From Diospyros lotus (lineage: Eukaryota; Streptophyta; Magnoliopsida; Ericales; Ebenaceae): a stretch of DNA of 64,000 nucleotides. Below the pieces are notes generated by a model. It worked only from the letters and a program-made list of their open reading frames with translations. It ran no database searches and had not been told where the DNA came from. Shown here one piece after another: positions 1 to 10,839 of this stretch. The stretch's first letter is position 1, and every line of letters starts with the position of its first letter. The position numbers and the translations under genes were made by a program. The DNA is taken from NCBI RefSeq assembly GCF_014633365.1, contig NC_068338.1, forward strand, positions 16,626,616 to 16,690,615, in the 5' to 3' direction.

Positions 1-870
1 AGGTGCAAGGCCCAAGGCGCATACCCCAAGGCGCATACCTTGTGTATATATGTATTAAAGTCCTATTTCTTGTTCATTTGTCGTCTTAGATCTTATTTCA
101 TGTTGATTTGATTGCATACTCTGTGTATATTGGTGAGAGGCAAACCTAGCAGTGTAAGTCATAGGTTTGCTGGATCTCCCACTCTCTGTGATCCTTTGGC
201 AGTGATGTTCACTTGCTAGGGAACTGCGTTCTGCTTCATTTTTTGTTTCTTTCTTTTAATTTTTTTTTGCAATTTAGAAAAAAACTAATTCTATGTTGTA
301 ATTGTTTTTCACTGTGTGTTCTACTTTAATTTTTTTTTTTTCCTTTCTTCTAATTCTTGTTGCAATTTAGAAGAAACTAATGGCTAAAAAACAAATGTTT
401 TCATTGTGTGATCTACTGATTTTTTTCTCTATCTTCTAATTTTCTTTTGCCATTTAAAAGAAACTAATTGTTTTTCTGAAACTTTTGTGATGTGTGTTCC
501 GCTATAATTTTTTTTCTTTCTTCTAATTGCAAAAGAAATTAGAAGAAACTAGTTGTTTTTCTGTAAGTGTTTTTTGCAGTGTGTCTGCTATAATTTTTTC
601 TTCCCTCTAATCTCTTTTGCAGTTAGAAGAAACTTATTTCGAAAGAAATTGATTGTTTATTTTGCAATAATATTATTTGTTATTATTGGTTGGTTGATTG
701 TCATTTATGATTTTATGAGTTTGCATTTACCTCCTTATAGGTACATATTGAAAAGAATAGTATATAATTTTTTTATAAGCATTTTGAATAAATGTGCGCC
801 TCATGTGCTTGAGGCTCGCGCTTTGCTTTGTGTCTCGCCTCGTGCCTAGGCCCCAAGCAGCCTTGCACCT
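1..870. mobile_element. TIR-type element with GC-rich ends, left end at or beyond window edge
   Basis: The first 40 bases (rich in AAGGCGC) and the reverse complement of about 790-870 (ending in GCCTTGCACCTTTGACAA) are related inverted sequences; both read AGGTGCAAGG from the outside. GC-rich terminal inverted repeats around an AT-rich core are typical of non-autonomous DNA transposons. No transposase frame was seen. The left target-site duplication lies outside the window, so the family and exact borders cannot be fixed. Confidence 0.45.
232..660. repeat. About five diverged 80-95 bp tandem units, each with a small hairpin
   Basis: Each unit has a pyrimidine-rich run, TTCTTCTAATT, a short TTTTGCAA-type centre, AATTAGAAGAAAC, then a TTTTC..GTGTGTTCTACT stretch. 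TTCTTCTAATT and AATTAGAAGAA are reverse complements, so every unit can fold back. The array sits inside the TIR element at 1-870. Confidence 0.5.
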
Positions 871-1426
871 TTGACAACTATGGGTGAGACCACTAGGGCT
901 TGTTACATATTTACTAGCTTCTTAATTAATTAATAACGTTTTAACCAATATGTAACTAACTTTCCATTTTTGAAGGGTTTTAGATTATGTTTTTACCTCT
1001 AACCCTAGTCACAAGAAACGTTAAGCTACTGCTTAAAGATTCAAGTAAAGCATCTGAAATCCTTATTGTAGAATTGCCTCATTCTTTAACCTGTGGCAGT
1101 AATGTAAATAACAAAATGAGGGGGAAGTTACTATAACTCAAACCGAATGGGTATTGTGGGTCATAAATGAATTTTATTCCTCAACCCGCCTTTTTAATGG
1201 AGAATACCCCCAAAATCCCCATACTGTTAGTACCCATTTAAGAAGCTTAAATGGGTTTGGGATGGGTTGGGTTGACCTGGCCCTATTTGCCATCCCTAAT
1301 CGCATCATTCTTCTATCTTTGTTCCCCTATCCATATTTCTAGGTGTTGAGTGTCCTTAATGATAATGAAGTTGTTTATTAATTTGTTTTTCTTTTGTCTG
1401 TCTTTCTTTCTTTTGAGTTTCCACAG

Positions 1427-1873
1427 GTTCGTAAGAGGAATCTTAAATTGTCAACACCTACCAAAAAATTTTCCAAAGAAAATGGGGACCATTTTAGAGT
1501 CAGGTCTGCACCTTCAGATCTTGGCAAAGCTCGCAAGCGGAGAAAATCTCAATTTGAAGAAGCTGTATCTACCACTCCATTTAACTCTAAGCAAAGACGT
1601 GGTTGGATTACTGAAGATCCAGGAGACTTGCCCCGTGGAAATGCAAAAACGCGTGGATGGGGATCTCCAGTAACACCAACGTATAAGAGTAAAACTTATT
1701 CTTCTGTTGCTGCTGATCATACTTCAAGTTCTTATTCTTCGAGGAAGAGTCAACAGCATCATTTTGGAGGATCACCTTCCAATACATCCTCTAATTTTTA
1801 TCAGCACAGATATTCAGCATCCAGATTTGGCAACTCTAATAGTGACAGGACGTGGCCAACCTATTATTGGTAG
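1427..1873 (+). CDS. 3'-terminal exon of an unidentified gene encoding a basic, Ser-rich C-terminus
   Basis: I do not recognise the family. A pyrimidine-rich tract ending in TTTCCACAG gives a good splice acceptor just before 1427. The frame then stays open for 148 codons to a TAG at 1871-1873. The peptide begins VRKRNLKLSTPTKKF, has a basic stretch GKARKRRKSQFEEA, a segment RRGWITEDPGDLPRG, and a low-complexity Ser/Tyr/His tail ending in WPTYYW. There is no signal peptide or membrane segment. Basic clusters could act in nuclear localisation, which is inference only. Upstream exons must lie left of the window or within 870-1400, where none was seen. A poly-T run follows the stop at about 1879-1895. 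Confidence 0.6.
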   Translation, partial: VRKRNLKLSTPTKKFSKENGDHFRVRSAPSDLGKARKRRKSQFEEAVSTTPFNSKQRRGWITEDPGDLPRGNAKTRGWGSPVTPTYKSKTYSSVAADHTSSSYSSRKSQQHHFGGSPSNTSSNFYQHRYSASRFGNSNSDRTWPTYYW

Positions 1874-3998
1874 GAGGTTTTTTTTTTTTTTTTTTTAAAT
1901 TATACTATGTCGCGGGAACTGTGGAAGGATACAATGGAGGCTGTCCTGGTTTTTAAAACTCTTTGAGTATCTTTGCTCAAGCCGTCTTTAAGTTTTTAGC
2001 TGTACCATATGTTCTTGATTGTCTGGTTGCAGTTTGCAGTTTGTTGCCCTCGTGTTATTTTTATCAGACATGGGCCACCGACTTTCTAAGCACCTTTTTA
2101 GGTGCATGATGCCTGGATATGACATGGGATATGTCTGAATAGTTTCCTGTGACACAGACACGCACCCATGAAAGCATGCCTATTTATTGAAGAAATTTAT
2201 GTATTTGTTATGGACACGGGGTTATGCACCCATAAAGCATTCCTATTAATTCATGAAGTTTATATGCATGTTATTGACCATGAACCCTTTTTACGTTGCT
2301 CTTGATCACACGGTTGTTTCAATGTAAGGAGATGCATTTCACTCCTATATTGCCATTGTGGAGCTGCAATGCGTCTGTGCCCGTTACAATGGTCTGTATA
2401 GTAGCATTACAAGTAATTTAAATCCGTCAGATATCTCCCTTCTCTGTTGCATCTTGTTCCTGCTTTAGTCCAACCATGGAAGGTGCTTGAGGAAAATGAT
2501 GGAAGTTTTCTAGGCATGATTTAAGGCCCAAATTCTTAACCATGTACAGAAGTCACTTTTCAGAAAACAAATGGCTAATCCACACTGGGCAACTTCTGTT
2601 AGATCCAAGTGGTTTGTGTAAAACTGGTTGAATTGATTATTGATTATGAAGCTTTGCTCTTTCCTCTTATGCTTTGATTTATCCTTTTTAACTTGTCTCG
2701 CCATGTCGGTGTTGTAATGCTTTTGAAAATTACTGTCTTGTAGACGAGTTGTCTCCACATCCGGTCTCCTTATACAGAGGTTGGAGAAAAGAGTCCATTC
2801 AGTGTGTATGCTTGCTGTTGTATGCCTGTTGAAGGCTTAATGCTCCGATCCCCATTTTCCTCCAAAGGTTGGTCTACCATTGACTCTTTGGGATCAAAAG
2901 ATGAAATCTCTCATCATCTTAATGGGTCTTCACAGCTCAACTTCAAGATTTTTGCTGGAGAAGTTAATCACGGAATCCAACGGCGAGAGGTCTACCGCTG
3001 ACTCTTAACTTGTAGAGGATAGGATGTTTGTGAAATTCAGGATGGTCAGTTTCCTTCACACGTCGCTGCCTGGCCTGGATGAGTTTAGAGATAAGTTGGT
3101 GCTATTGTGTTGAAGAATCCTCTCTCCAGTCCAGTATACTCTCTGCCTGTCTTAATAATATGCAAATAGAAATTTTGCATGCTCAACTCAAAGCAAACGA
3201 ATGTTTTTCATTCTATTAAATTGTCCATTAATGCCCAAAAATTTAATTGTTGATAGAATTATATTTATTATATTTTATTTCTAAATTCAAAATAATTCTA
3301 TTAACTGGTCAAGTTTATTTATTATGAGTCATATCATATGCAGGGGGATGCCAACAACAAATGGCAAGTTTCCTTAGATGCCATAATCCATAATGATTTA
3401 AGGCTCATTTATATTAAATGAGTTTTAAATAATTTCTAAAAGAATCTCTTCATAACTTCTAAATTTATGATTCATTTTAATTTAATTTTTTTAATTGAAT
3501 TATTCAAATAGTAATACAATTTTATTAAGTAGAACATATAAGGTTAGTGTATATTTCTTTGTTAACTATGTAATATATATTTAAATTTTAAATAATATAA
3601 ATAAAAAATGCACAGTTGTAAAAGGCATAATATTTTGAAAAGAGTAAACCAAACCAATCTATAAATGTGCCATAAATGCACACTTTAAATGAGCTTGAAT
3701 GAACCCAATCATGCCACATTTTGAGCTACTTGTGACTAGCTTTATTTATTTGCAATAATACGGGTGCACCAAGAGGCCCATTTAGAGCAAGGAATCAAGG
3801 AAAATAAAATAAATATTATCATGTATATATAACCATGGCTGTATATAAATTCCAGTTTCTTCAACTTATCATTATCAAGCTAAAACAGATCCATTGTCCA
3901 GGAATTGTACATATTTACATGACATTCCAACAGGCTACTAAATATTTATTCAACAACTGAGTTCAAGCATGAACAAACACATGAAGCTTAGTTAGGTC
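1874..3998. other. Intergenic / 3' flanking sequence, no gene recognised
   Basis: The first few hundred bases are probably 3' untranslated sequence of the plus-strand exon ending at 1873. From about 3180 to 3990 the sequence is very AT-rich. About 3800-3998 would be 3' untranslated sequence of the minus-strand exon ending at 3999. Short open frames here have no supporting motif. Confidence 0.4.
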
Positions 3999-4679
3999 CT
4001 AAAAGAATTGATCCTTGAAGAAGTCCCATTCATCTGTCAAAGATTTCAACTTAAGTTGAGCCTGCCTCAGCTCCTTCTTGGCAGCCCGAATCTTGGCGTC
4101 GCCATTCTTCCCTCTGCTCAACAGATCCTTGGTCTCAGCATAAAGTGTCTCTCTCTCCCGTCTTATATCCAGCCTCTGTTTGATCACTCTTTCCAGCTTT
4201 TCCCTAAGCTCTTGTTCTTCGGTTGCAAGTTGCTGGTCTTCCTGCTTCAGTTCTGTGTCCTTCCCGTTGTTGCTAAGTATCGAAGAAGAGATTCCTCCAA
4301 GTGAAGCAATATAGTCATTCTTAGCCTTTATTTCATCATGGTAAAGTTGAACTCCGTCGACCTTGGATTGAAGCTGGTCAGCCATCTCATTCAGTTGCTT
4401 TTGTTGATCTTCAGTAAACACTGTTGCCGCAATGGTCTGAATTTTGGTCATACAAGACAGCAACTCTGAAGATCGGGAGGTTGCTAGTTCTTCGAAGGGC
4501 ACCTCGAGTAGATTGAAGAACTGGAGGACCTCTTGGTTTGTGGCTTCATCTACACTTGACAGAGGCAGAAGTGAAGTGGAGGAACTAGCAATAGACCTTG
4601 CAACCTCTCCAGCCTGGTTGTAAGTGGCCTCAATATCAGCATCTGAAATGGGCTGAGTTGAAATGCTTTTAGGAGCAAC
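3999..4679 (-). CDS. 3'-terminal exon encoding a coiled-coil C-terminal domain, function unknown
   Basis: On the minus strand, TTCCTTGCAG is a strong acceptor just before 4679, and the frame runs 226 codons to a stop. It starts VAPKSISTQPISDADIEA and ends WDFFKDQFF. No ATG opens the frame, which supports an exon rather than a single-exon gene. The second half is rich in Glu, Lys, Gln and Leu in heptad-like order (for example TEEQELREKLERVIKQRLD), indicating a coiled coil of about 80-100 residues, so oligomerisation or a scaffold role is plausible. The exon is phase 0, as is the donor of the protease exon at 7135, so it could be the last exon of that gene. Equally it could end an unrelated minus-strand gene whose other exons are lost or not recognised. 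Confidence 0.6.
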   Translation of the reverse strand, partial: VAPKSISTQPISDADIEATYNQAGEVARSIASSSTSLLPLSSVDEATNQEVLQFFNLLEVPFEELATSRSSELLSCMTKIQTIAATVFTEDQQKQLNEMADQLQSKVDGVQLYHDEIKAKNDYIASLGGISSSILSNNGKDTELKQEDQQLATEEQELREKLERVIKQRLDIRRERETLYAETKDLLSRGKNGDAKIRAAKKELRQAQLKLKSLTDEWDFFKDQFF

Positions 4680-5478
4680 CTGCAAGGAATGAAAGATACT
4701 AGTTTAGACACACAAAAAATGGTTTTTGCGGCATTTGCACGAAAATGGGTCCAATAATATTGACACACCAATATTCTATTCCATTTCCAATTCTATCACT
4801 CTTCAGGCTTTGAAGATTGGGGAAGAAGATTAATAGAGGACATGAAGTCAAAGGACTTCGCTACCATAATGCTCATACACATCTACTACCCGTGCAGCTA
4901 TGGCTTCTTCCTTGGCTATTCATTGTTTCTTGGTCATCCATCGTTATTGTTCCTAGTTTGAATCATCTGAAGTAGTTGATTGCTAGTTGGGAAAACATCA
5001 ACATGTTAGGCTCTTTCAAGTTAGTTAATTTACACATTTAGAGTCCAAGTCATGTAGTTTCTAAATGGATTTTCAATATTTTTTTACATTTGTTGTTGAT
5101 GTTTCAGGAGTTCCTTGGTTCTCTATGCTTTCTGTTTTGAAATTGAAACCAATTTAATTCACCTATATGCATCCTTCATAGTGATAATTCCAAATAATGT
5201 TTTCCCAAATCTTTTGATTGATTTTGGCATTTTTCATTATTGTTACTGAAATAGCAAAATGGAGTGGGTGAGAGGAAGATCATGTATCTTACTGAAATAG
5301 CTTCTTGGCAGTGGCCTGACAAAACATGTGTAACTGGAAAAAGTATTACTTTCCAGAGGTTATGACTTCAACTCATATCAGCTCACCATACACACAATTG
5401 AAGAGCGAATCTGTTTAAGGTGGTAGTTCCTTGTCCAGACGGTGTGAAGGACACTCGGTCCACAATAATCCTTCCTTC
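4680..5478. other. Intronic or intergenic sequence, nothing recognised
   Basis: AT-rich, with stops in all frames. It would be part of an intron if the exon at 3999-4679 belongs to the protease gene. Confidence 0.35.
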
Positions 5479-5582
5479 CAAAGGAATTGGGATCCTTTGG
5501 GGTCCTTCCAATATTTTCTACTTTCATGTGCACATGAAAGTAGAAAATATTGGAAGGACCCCAAAGGATCCCAATTCCTTTG
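5479..5582. repeat. Perfect 104-bp palindrome (52-bp arms, no spacer)
   Basis: Positions 5479-5530 are the exact reverse complement of 5531-5582, with the centre at CATGTG|CACATG. Pairing stops at 5478/5583 (C opposite A). A transcript in either direction would fold into an uninterrupted 52-bp stem. Structures like this are unstable in cloned DNA, and inverted duplication during assembly must be considered. Confidence 0.9.
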
Positions 5583-5617
5583 ACAGCAGTTCAAGGCAGG
5601 GTTCAACTCTGTAGAAC

Positions 5618-5720
5618 ACAATAATTCTCCCGTTCAAAGGAGTTAGGATTCCTAAGATCCTTCCAAGATTTCTATTTTCATGAGGAAAGCACTTCAAAGC
5701 AAGGTTCTGACAACTTGCCA
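5618..5720 (+). repeat. Diverged second copy of the palindrome's left arm
   Basis: The left arm with its flank (from CACAATAATCC at 5461) recurs in the same orientation at about 5619-5690, starting CACAATAATTC and sharing GATCCTTCCAA and TTTTCATG. The tail after the palindrome (TTCAAGGCAGGGTTC, about 5589) also recurs at about 5696 as TTCAAAGCAAGGTTC. The locus therefore looks like an old direct duplication with a later inverted duplication in the first copy. Confidence 0.5.
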
Positions 5721-6349
5721 ATCTGAGACAAAAGAAGGGAAATGATTTGTCAACTAGTGCTGACGAGTTTAGATCTTCTCATCACTGCCCAACAACCCCG
5801 ACATGTGATCTCTTTACAGCTTTGTCTATCTATTTTCGAACAAAACTAAAACTAAACAACATATATAGGACAGAGCAATCATATGAAGCTAATAAATGAA
5901 CTACATAATATTGATAAATAGACAAAAGAACAAGGAAAGAGGAAGCATATCCATCACAAATAAAAAGAAAGCCAAACTAGGTTTAACCAGCTCCTTCAAA
6001 AAAAAAAAAAAAAAAAGAGATCATATCTTATTTAACAAAAAACAATGATCAAAAGAAGAAACATAAAGAGGAACTGACCCAGAAGACCACAAAAATGGGG
6101 AAGAAAACAGAGTATTTAAGGACATGAGCAGAATGCTCCATTCCTTCAAAAGAGACTACTGTTCCATTTCCTCCACAAACAACGTATATCAGAAAAGGAA
6201 CTAGGCACTAAAACTTTCTCTATTCAAGGTGCCAAACTCCCACACCCAAGCAAGAAAAAAAAATGCAAAATTGCAGGTGGCACGATCCATTAGTGATCAA
6301 TCAATTAGAAAGAACCAGCAAACCTCTCTAGTAACCAAGAGAAGTAGGT

Positions 6350-6679
6350 TGTCATGACCCCAAGGGATAGGAGTAACTGTTCTATTGCATGTATTTTTTC
6401 TTTGTCGTACCTTTGGCTGCTGCAGTGTTGTACTTGCAGTTTGTTACTAATTGAAGGGATGTAACAACCTATAAATAGGCTAAAGTAGGAGAGAATAAGG
6501 CACTAATGAATGATAATTGACTCTGTTTCCCTCTCAAATTCTCCCTCCCTGTCTAATTCGTCTGAACTCTCCTCCTTTCTTCTGAATCCTCCCTCATTTC
6601 TATCTGTTTCCCACTCCATTTCTGCCCTAATTCTCCCTCAGATTCTTCCAATCTCCCATTAAAACCCTAGGTCCTGACA
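6350..6679 (+). mobile_element. Solo LTR (gypsy-type) with perfect 5-bp target-site duplication
   Basis: The segment starts TGTCATGACCCCAAGG and ends CCTAGGTCCTGACA, with TGTCA..TGACA ends like other LTRs here. TAGGT lies immediately on both sides (6345-6349 and 6680-6684). CCTATAAATAGGCT near 6471 is a TATA-like element on the plus strand. No primer-binding site or internal sequence follows, so this is a solo LTR left by LTR-LTR recombination. Confidence 0.85.
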
Positions 6680-7134
6680 TAGGTGACTCATCAAAAAATG
6701 ACCTTTTCCTCATATGATAAACCATAGAACAAGCACAATCACTTGCAAACAAGCAAGTGCACACTAATTTGAACCCATCTAGATGGACAGTGGTAACATC
6801 CTAAAACTTTTTACGACTGCAAAATTTTCCACTAAGAAAGAATTACACAATGGCAGTTTTCAATTATAATCTTTTCATAGCTTGAAGCGTTCAACTGGAT
6901 TGAGTATATACAAAAATGCACAAGAATGAAGTGAGGGGTGCCTCCTATGTTCTAACCCACAAGATCTCATTTACAAACTAAATCTATTGAGTTGGCTAGT
7001 TGGCAAGGAGGTTAGGGTAGGTATTGTTATATCTGATCATGCCTAGGCCAGAAAGAAATGCAACAAAAAAGAAACCTACATTTTAAAGATATATTAGTTA
7101 TAATTATCTCATAAAGATTTCCAGAGAGGAATAC

Positions 7135-7246
7135 CTGGTGGTCATGCACATATTCCAAAAATGAATGAACATTTGGATAGCGGAATTGGTCAGCACTTTC
7201 AACTGGAAGAGATTTTTGAAAACAAACTATATCCCCATCTTGAAGC
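7135..7246 (-). CDS. UBP12/13-like: UBP12/13-like exon with a one-base acceptor defect
   Basis: It encodes LQDGDIVCFQKSLPVESADQ, then a segment ending HSFLEYVHDHQ, matching the family's region after the first ubiquitin-like domain. The donor CAG|GTATTC is good. The homologous reading (7245-7135) is 111 bp, phase 0. The only nearby AG, however, leaves one extra G (AG|GCTTCAAG), shifting the frame by one. An in-frame acceptor exists at CATAG|ATGGTC (exon from 7281) but would leave an intron of only about 48 bases. Confidence 0.7.
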
Positions 7247-7329
7247 CTCACATAAATGTACAAGGTAAATAGGAAGACCATCTATGCTAATATGCTATAG
7301 ATTTGCACAATGATTGGTAAAACATATAC

Positions 7330-7398
7330 CTGGTTATATTGATATGTGAAATTCTTGTCAATGGGTTCACACATGACATGGGGCTCAAACCTTATCTC
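7330..7398 (-). CDS. UBP12/13-like: UBP12/13-like exon, 23 codons
   Basis: Encodes EIRFEPHVMCEPIDKNF and NQ at the end, the family's EIKFEP..MCE motif. Acceptor TTTCAG and donor CAG|GTATATG are canonical, phase 0 at both ends. It is separated from the preceding exon (22488) by a 15-kb intron filled with transposons. Confidence 0.85.
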
Positions 7399-8519
7399 CT
7401 GAAACACATTGATGCATGAGTTAGAAATAATAATGCTTTGTAAAAATAACCAAATCATGTAAGCATAAGAAAAACAAGAGTTTAAAGATGGAATGGTAAA
7501 AAATGCTATTACATGAGTAGCAACATTTATCCCACATCTAATAAATAAGGACAATAGTTTCTATTATAAATGATTATAAATACCCGAGTTCACCTCTGTA
7601 TTCAAGCTTGAGTTGAAACACAAGTTTCATTTCTTGAAGAACTCATAATGCTTTAGCTCAATTTTCTTCTTTGGAGAATCCTTATTCTTCATAAGTGCTC
7701 TTTATTTTCTCTCTAGCCCCCTAAAAGTATTTTCACATGAATTGTGAGAGAATTGACCAAAAACTATCCTTGGGTGGGCTCCAAGGTGGATGAATTTACA
7801 TAGATTTCTAGGATTGCTGATTCATGGCTTTTGGATTGTAATGGGGTCGTGACCTCACCAAGATTGTCCCAGAGTGATTGATGGGCCCCACTAATCGCAA
7901 TAGGAAATCCTACTTTGCCAAGTCTGGTATGTCTTAGCCTTCTTAGGTGAGTTTATGTTTCAGCAGAGTTTAGGTTGTATCTTGCCTCCTCAAAGACAAA
8001 ATGTCAAGCATGTACATGGCGTAGTAATGTTGAACTAGTTGAAATAAGCCTGCGTATCCTACAGTTGCAGCAGCAGTTGGAGAAGCATATGTAGTTGCAA
8101 TAGGAGATGCCCAGCAGGAGATTTGGTTGAGATCATGGCATTGATTGTGAGTATGATGAAGTTGTATCAACCCATTATACTCTTTGAAGCACACACTGCT
8201 GTACTTGTTGGTTATTTTGGGAGACACAAGATGAAAAGGGTTCTTTTAGGAAAGGGGTTGAAGGTAGCTTATAGGAAAAGGGTTCTTTTAGGTAGCTTAT
8301 AGTTAGGGTAAAATTTGGCAGATTTTTTATGATGAATTCTAGATAAGATATTAAATTGTTGGGGCATAACCCTCATAGCAATGGCCAAATTGCTTGAGTG
8401 TAGTGAAAAATGAACTAGGGCTGTTGCATCAATGCTCAGATGTAGTGTTAAATTTACAGGAGTCCCTCGGTTTTTCATGGATAAATGCTAGTTAAGAAGT
8501 TAGTGAAACACCAAGGAAT
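7399..8519. other. Intron sequence of the protease gene, nothing recognised
   Basis: Unique-looking AT-rich sequence between exon 7330-7398 and the first transposon remnant. No convincing coding or repeat structure. Confidence 0.4.
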
Positions 8520-10160
8520 AAGGGTTTGATCATCGATTAGAACTCTTAACAGAAAAATCTATGAAGGTGGTGGATGTGGTATTAGTGGCAAGAATTAATA
8601 TTGTTTGTCTAAAGAAGACAAGATGAGTTGGTGAGAAAGCTAAATGTTGGTTGAACTTCAATATAAATTTTGGTACTTGGGGAAGGATTGTAGATGTAAC
8701 AGAGTAGGAATTGTCATGTATAAGACTATAAGGGGCCAGGTAGTGAATGTGAAGAGGGTGGAAGAAGGATTATCATAGTTAAGAGTTTTATTTTTTGCTT
8801 GATTATCATGGTTAGAGTTGTTCGAAGAGAAGAGGCTTTGAATACTGTTAGCAAATATGCACCACAGAAGGGTTAGGAGAAGAGATTAAAGGCAAAATTT
8901 TGGGAGGATTTAAGGGGGCTGTTGCAAGGAATATCTAGAGAGGAGATAATTATAGGAGGAGAGTTAAACAGTCGTGGGTAGAGAAGTGGATATAGAAACG
9001 TGCATGCAGGATATAGCTTTGGACAAATAAATAAAGGGGAAAGCTATTATGGATTTTTTCACTGCATATAATATCATCATAGCAAATATTATGTTCAAAG
9101 CATGGGATGAACACTTGGTCGCACATAAAAATGGCTTGTGTACCACCCAGATAGGCTGCCTTCTTCTGAAACAAAAGGATGGCTTGTTTTGTAAGTACTG
9201 TAAAATTATACCAAGAGAGTGCCTAACCACTCTTCATAGACTTATGGTCCTTGCATCTGTATCAAGAAATGAAGAACAAAAAAAAAAAAAAAATCAAATG
9301 GTGGGATTTAACTTGTAAAAAACACTTTCAAGTAAAACGTGTGGCAAAAGAGATTAGAAGCATGACGTAAGGCTAATCCAATGTGCTACTGCTATTTGAA
9401 TCATAACAAAATCTGTTTTAGGAAGTTAACTAGAAAGACTTATGGTCATGGAGTGAAGAGTGATAAAAAAAACAGCAAAACTAAGGTGCTTGGTACAAGA
9501 CTTTACATATATGATACACTGAAGAAAGATTGAAGATTATAAGTAAAGAAGACAGTGAAGCAAGGTCAAGGGCTTATAAAAATTCATGTCACTTAACACA
9601 AAAGATGAGAAAAGAAATATATACATATATAGGCTGGCTAATGCAAGAGAAAGAAAAACGAGAGCTTTGAGCCAAGTGAAATACATAGAAGATGAAAATC
9701 AAGAGGTCTTGGTAAATGAGGGGGTGATCAAAGAGAGATGTAAGGAGTACTTCTTGAAATTATTTGATGAATGTGAGAAACAAATTTTATGTTGGGACAT
9801 CTTGGCAACTCTAAAGAAGATAGAAATTGCATATTCTGTAAACTTATTTGTCCAAATAAAGTGAAGCAAGTTATGAGAAAAATGAAGAATGGTAAAGTAG
9901 TCAGATAATATTTCAATATAACCATGGGAAAACATGACATTTTATGATTAAGTATATTACTTAAAATTTTAAACCAAAGAGAATGCTTGATGAGTGAAGA
10001 AAGAGAACTCCTGTGCCCATTCACAAGAATAAAGGAGATGCCTGAAGTGTGAAAATTATAAAGGTACCAAGCCAATAAGCCATACTAATTACTAAGAAAC
10101 TTTGGAATGGTGATTGACTACAGGTTAAGCAGAGAAACCAAGGCCTTTGAGACCTACCTC
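8520..10160 (+). pseudogene. Degenerate RTE-like LINE (endonuclease to reverse transcriptase start)
   Basis: Translations with many stops and shifts still show the endonuclease part of a plant RTE-type LINE (YAPQ-like near 8855, a GG-N motif near 8955) and the linker before reverse transcriptase (RKTRALSQVKYIEDENQEVL near 9650). A segment near 10025 reads HKNKGDA, corresponding to the family's IPI-KNKGD motif. It is inactive. A second fragment with the adjoining reverse transcriptase part is at 23510-24990. Confidence 0.55.
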
Positions 10161-10274
10161 TTTGCTTTTGTGATGGATGAAATCATAGGTGTCCTTGTGT
10201 TTATTATTTTTAGAACAATAGAAGGCATGAATATTGAGCTTGATTTATGGAGAATCTAAGGACTTCAACTTTGC

Positions 10275-10477
10275 TGAGAATTTATATTAGCTTGTATTAG
10301 GTGTGCTGAATAGACTAGTTGTATTGTACCTTGTACCCAGCATAGGTAGCTTTACATAGCAGTTCTAATGTTTAGGTATAAATACTTGTAACCCTAGCTT
10401 AATAGATTTGAACAGTTATTTTTCAGTTTCTTTTTTTCCTCTCTTGTTCCTCTCACAATTATGTATGCCATTTTTCA
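10275..10477 (+). mobile_element. 5' LTR of copia element A
   Basis: Starts TGAGAATTTATATTAG and ends CATTTTTCA directly before a primer-binding site. A diverged copy lies at 18144-18302, in the same orientation, bounding the element. Confidence 0.75.
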
Positions 10478-10490
10478 TGGTATCAGAGCC
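10478..10490 (+). promoter_or_regulatory. Primer-binding site of copia A (initiator tRNA-Met)
   Basis: TGGTATCAGAGCC follows the 5' LTR without a gap and is complementary to the 3' end of plant initiator tRNA-Met. Confidence 0.8.
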
Positions 10491-10839
10491 ATTGAGGGGT
10501 AAATATGGAGAATTGGAGCAGATTTGATGTAATTCAGTCATCAAATTTTGTCTAGGATTGTATCCTCTCGGTTCGAGGATTTTATCTTTCATCTAGGTCA
10601 ATAGTTGTGATATGAGCAATCTAATCTTCTCTGGATCTCTGGTCCAATCTGCACGATCTGATCAATCTTCTCTGGACCTCTGGAATTTGGTCTGATCTGC
10701 TGGTTGAAGCTGGTGTGATCTGCTGCAATCTATTTTGGAACTCCTGGAGTTGCGATCTAGTGATTTCTGGAATTCCTAAGGCTGGGATATGATATTTTGG
10801 TGGTCACTTGTTGAATTGGTTGTTGAAATAAGGGTTTAT

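Noticed and set aside
553..849. Open frame of 98 codons on the plus strand
   Set aside because: It lies inside the TIR element, is hydrophobic low-complexity from T-rich DNA, and has no family motif.
2510..2758. 82-codon minus-strand frame
   Set aside because: No motif, no splice context, and it lies in likely 3' flanking DNA.
3999..4679. Assignment of the coiled-coil exon to MATH/coiled-coil (RTM3-type) or plant mobile domain proteins
   Set aside because: No diagnostic motif of either family could be pointed to; left as unknown.
5415..5721. Open frames across the palindrome on both strands
   Set aside because: They are forced by the inverted repeat symmetry, not by coding selection.
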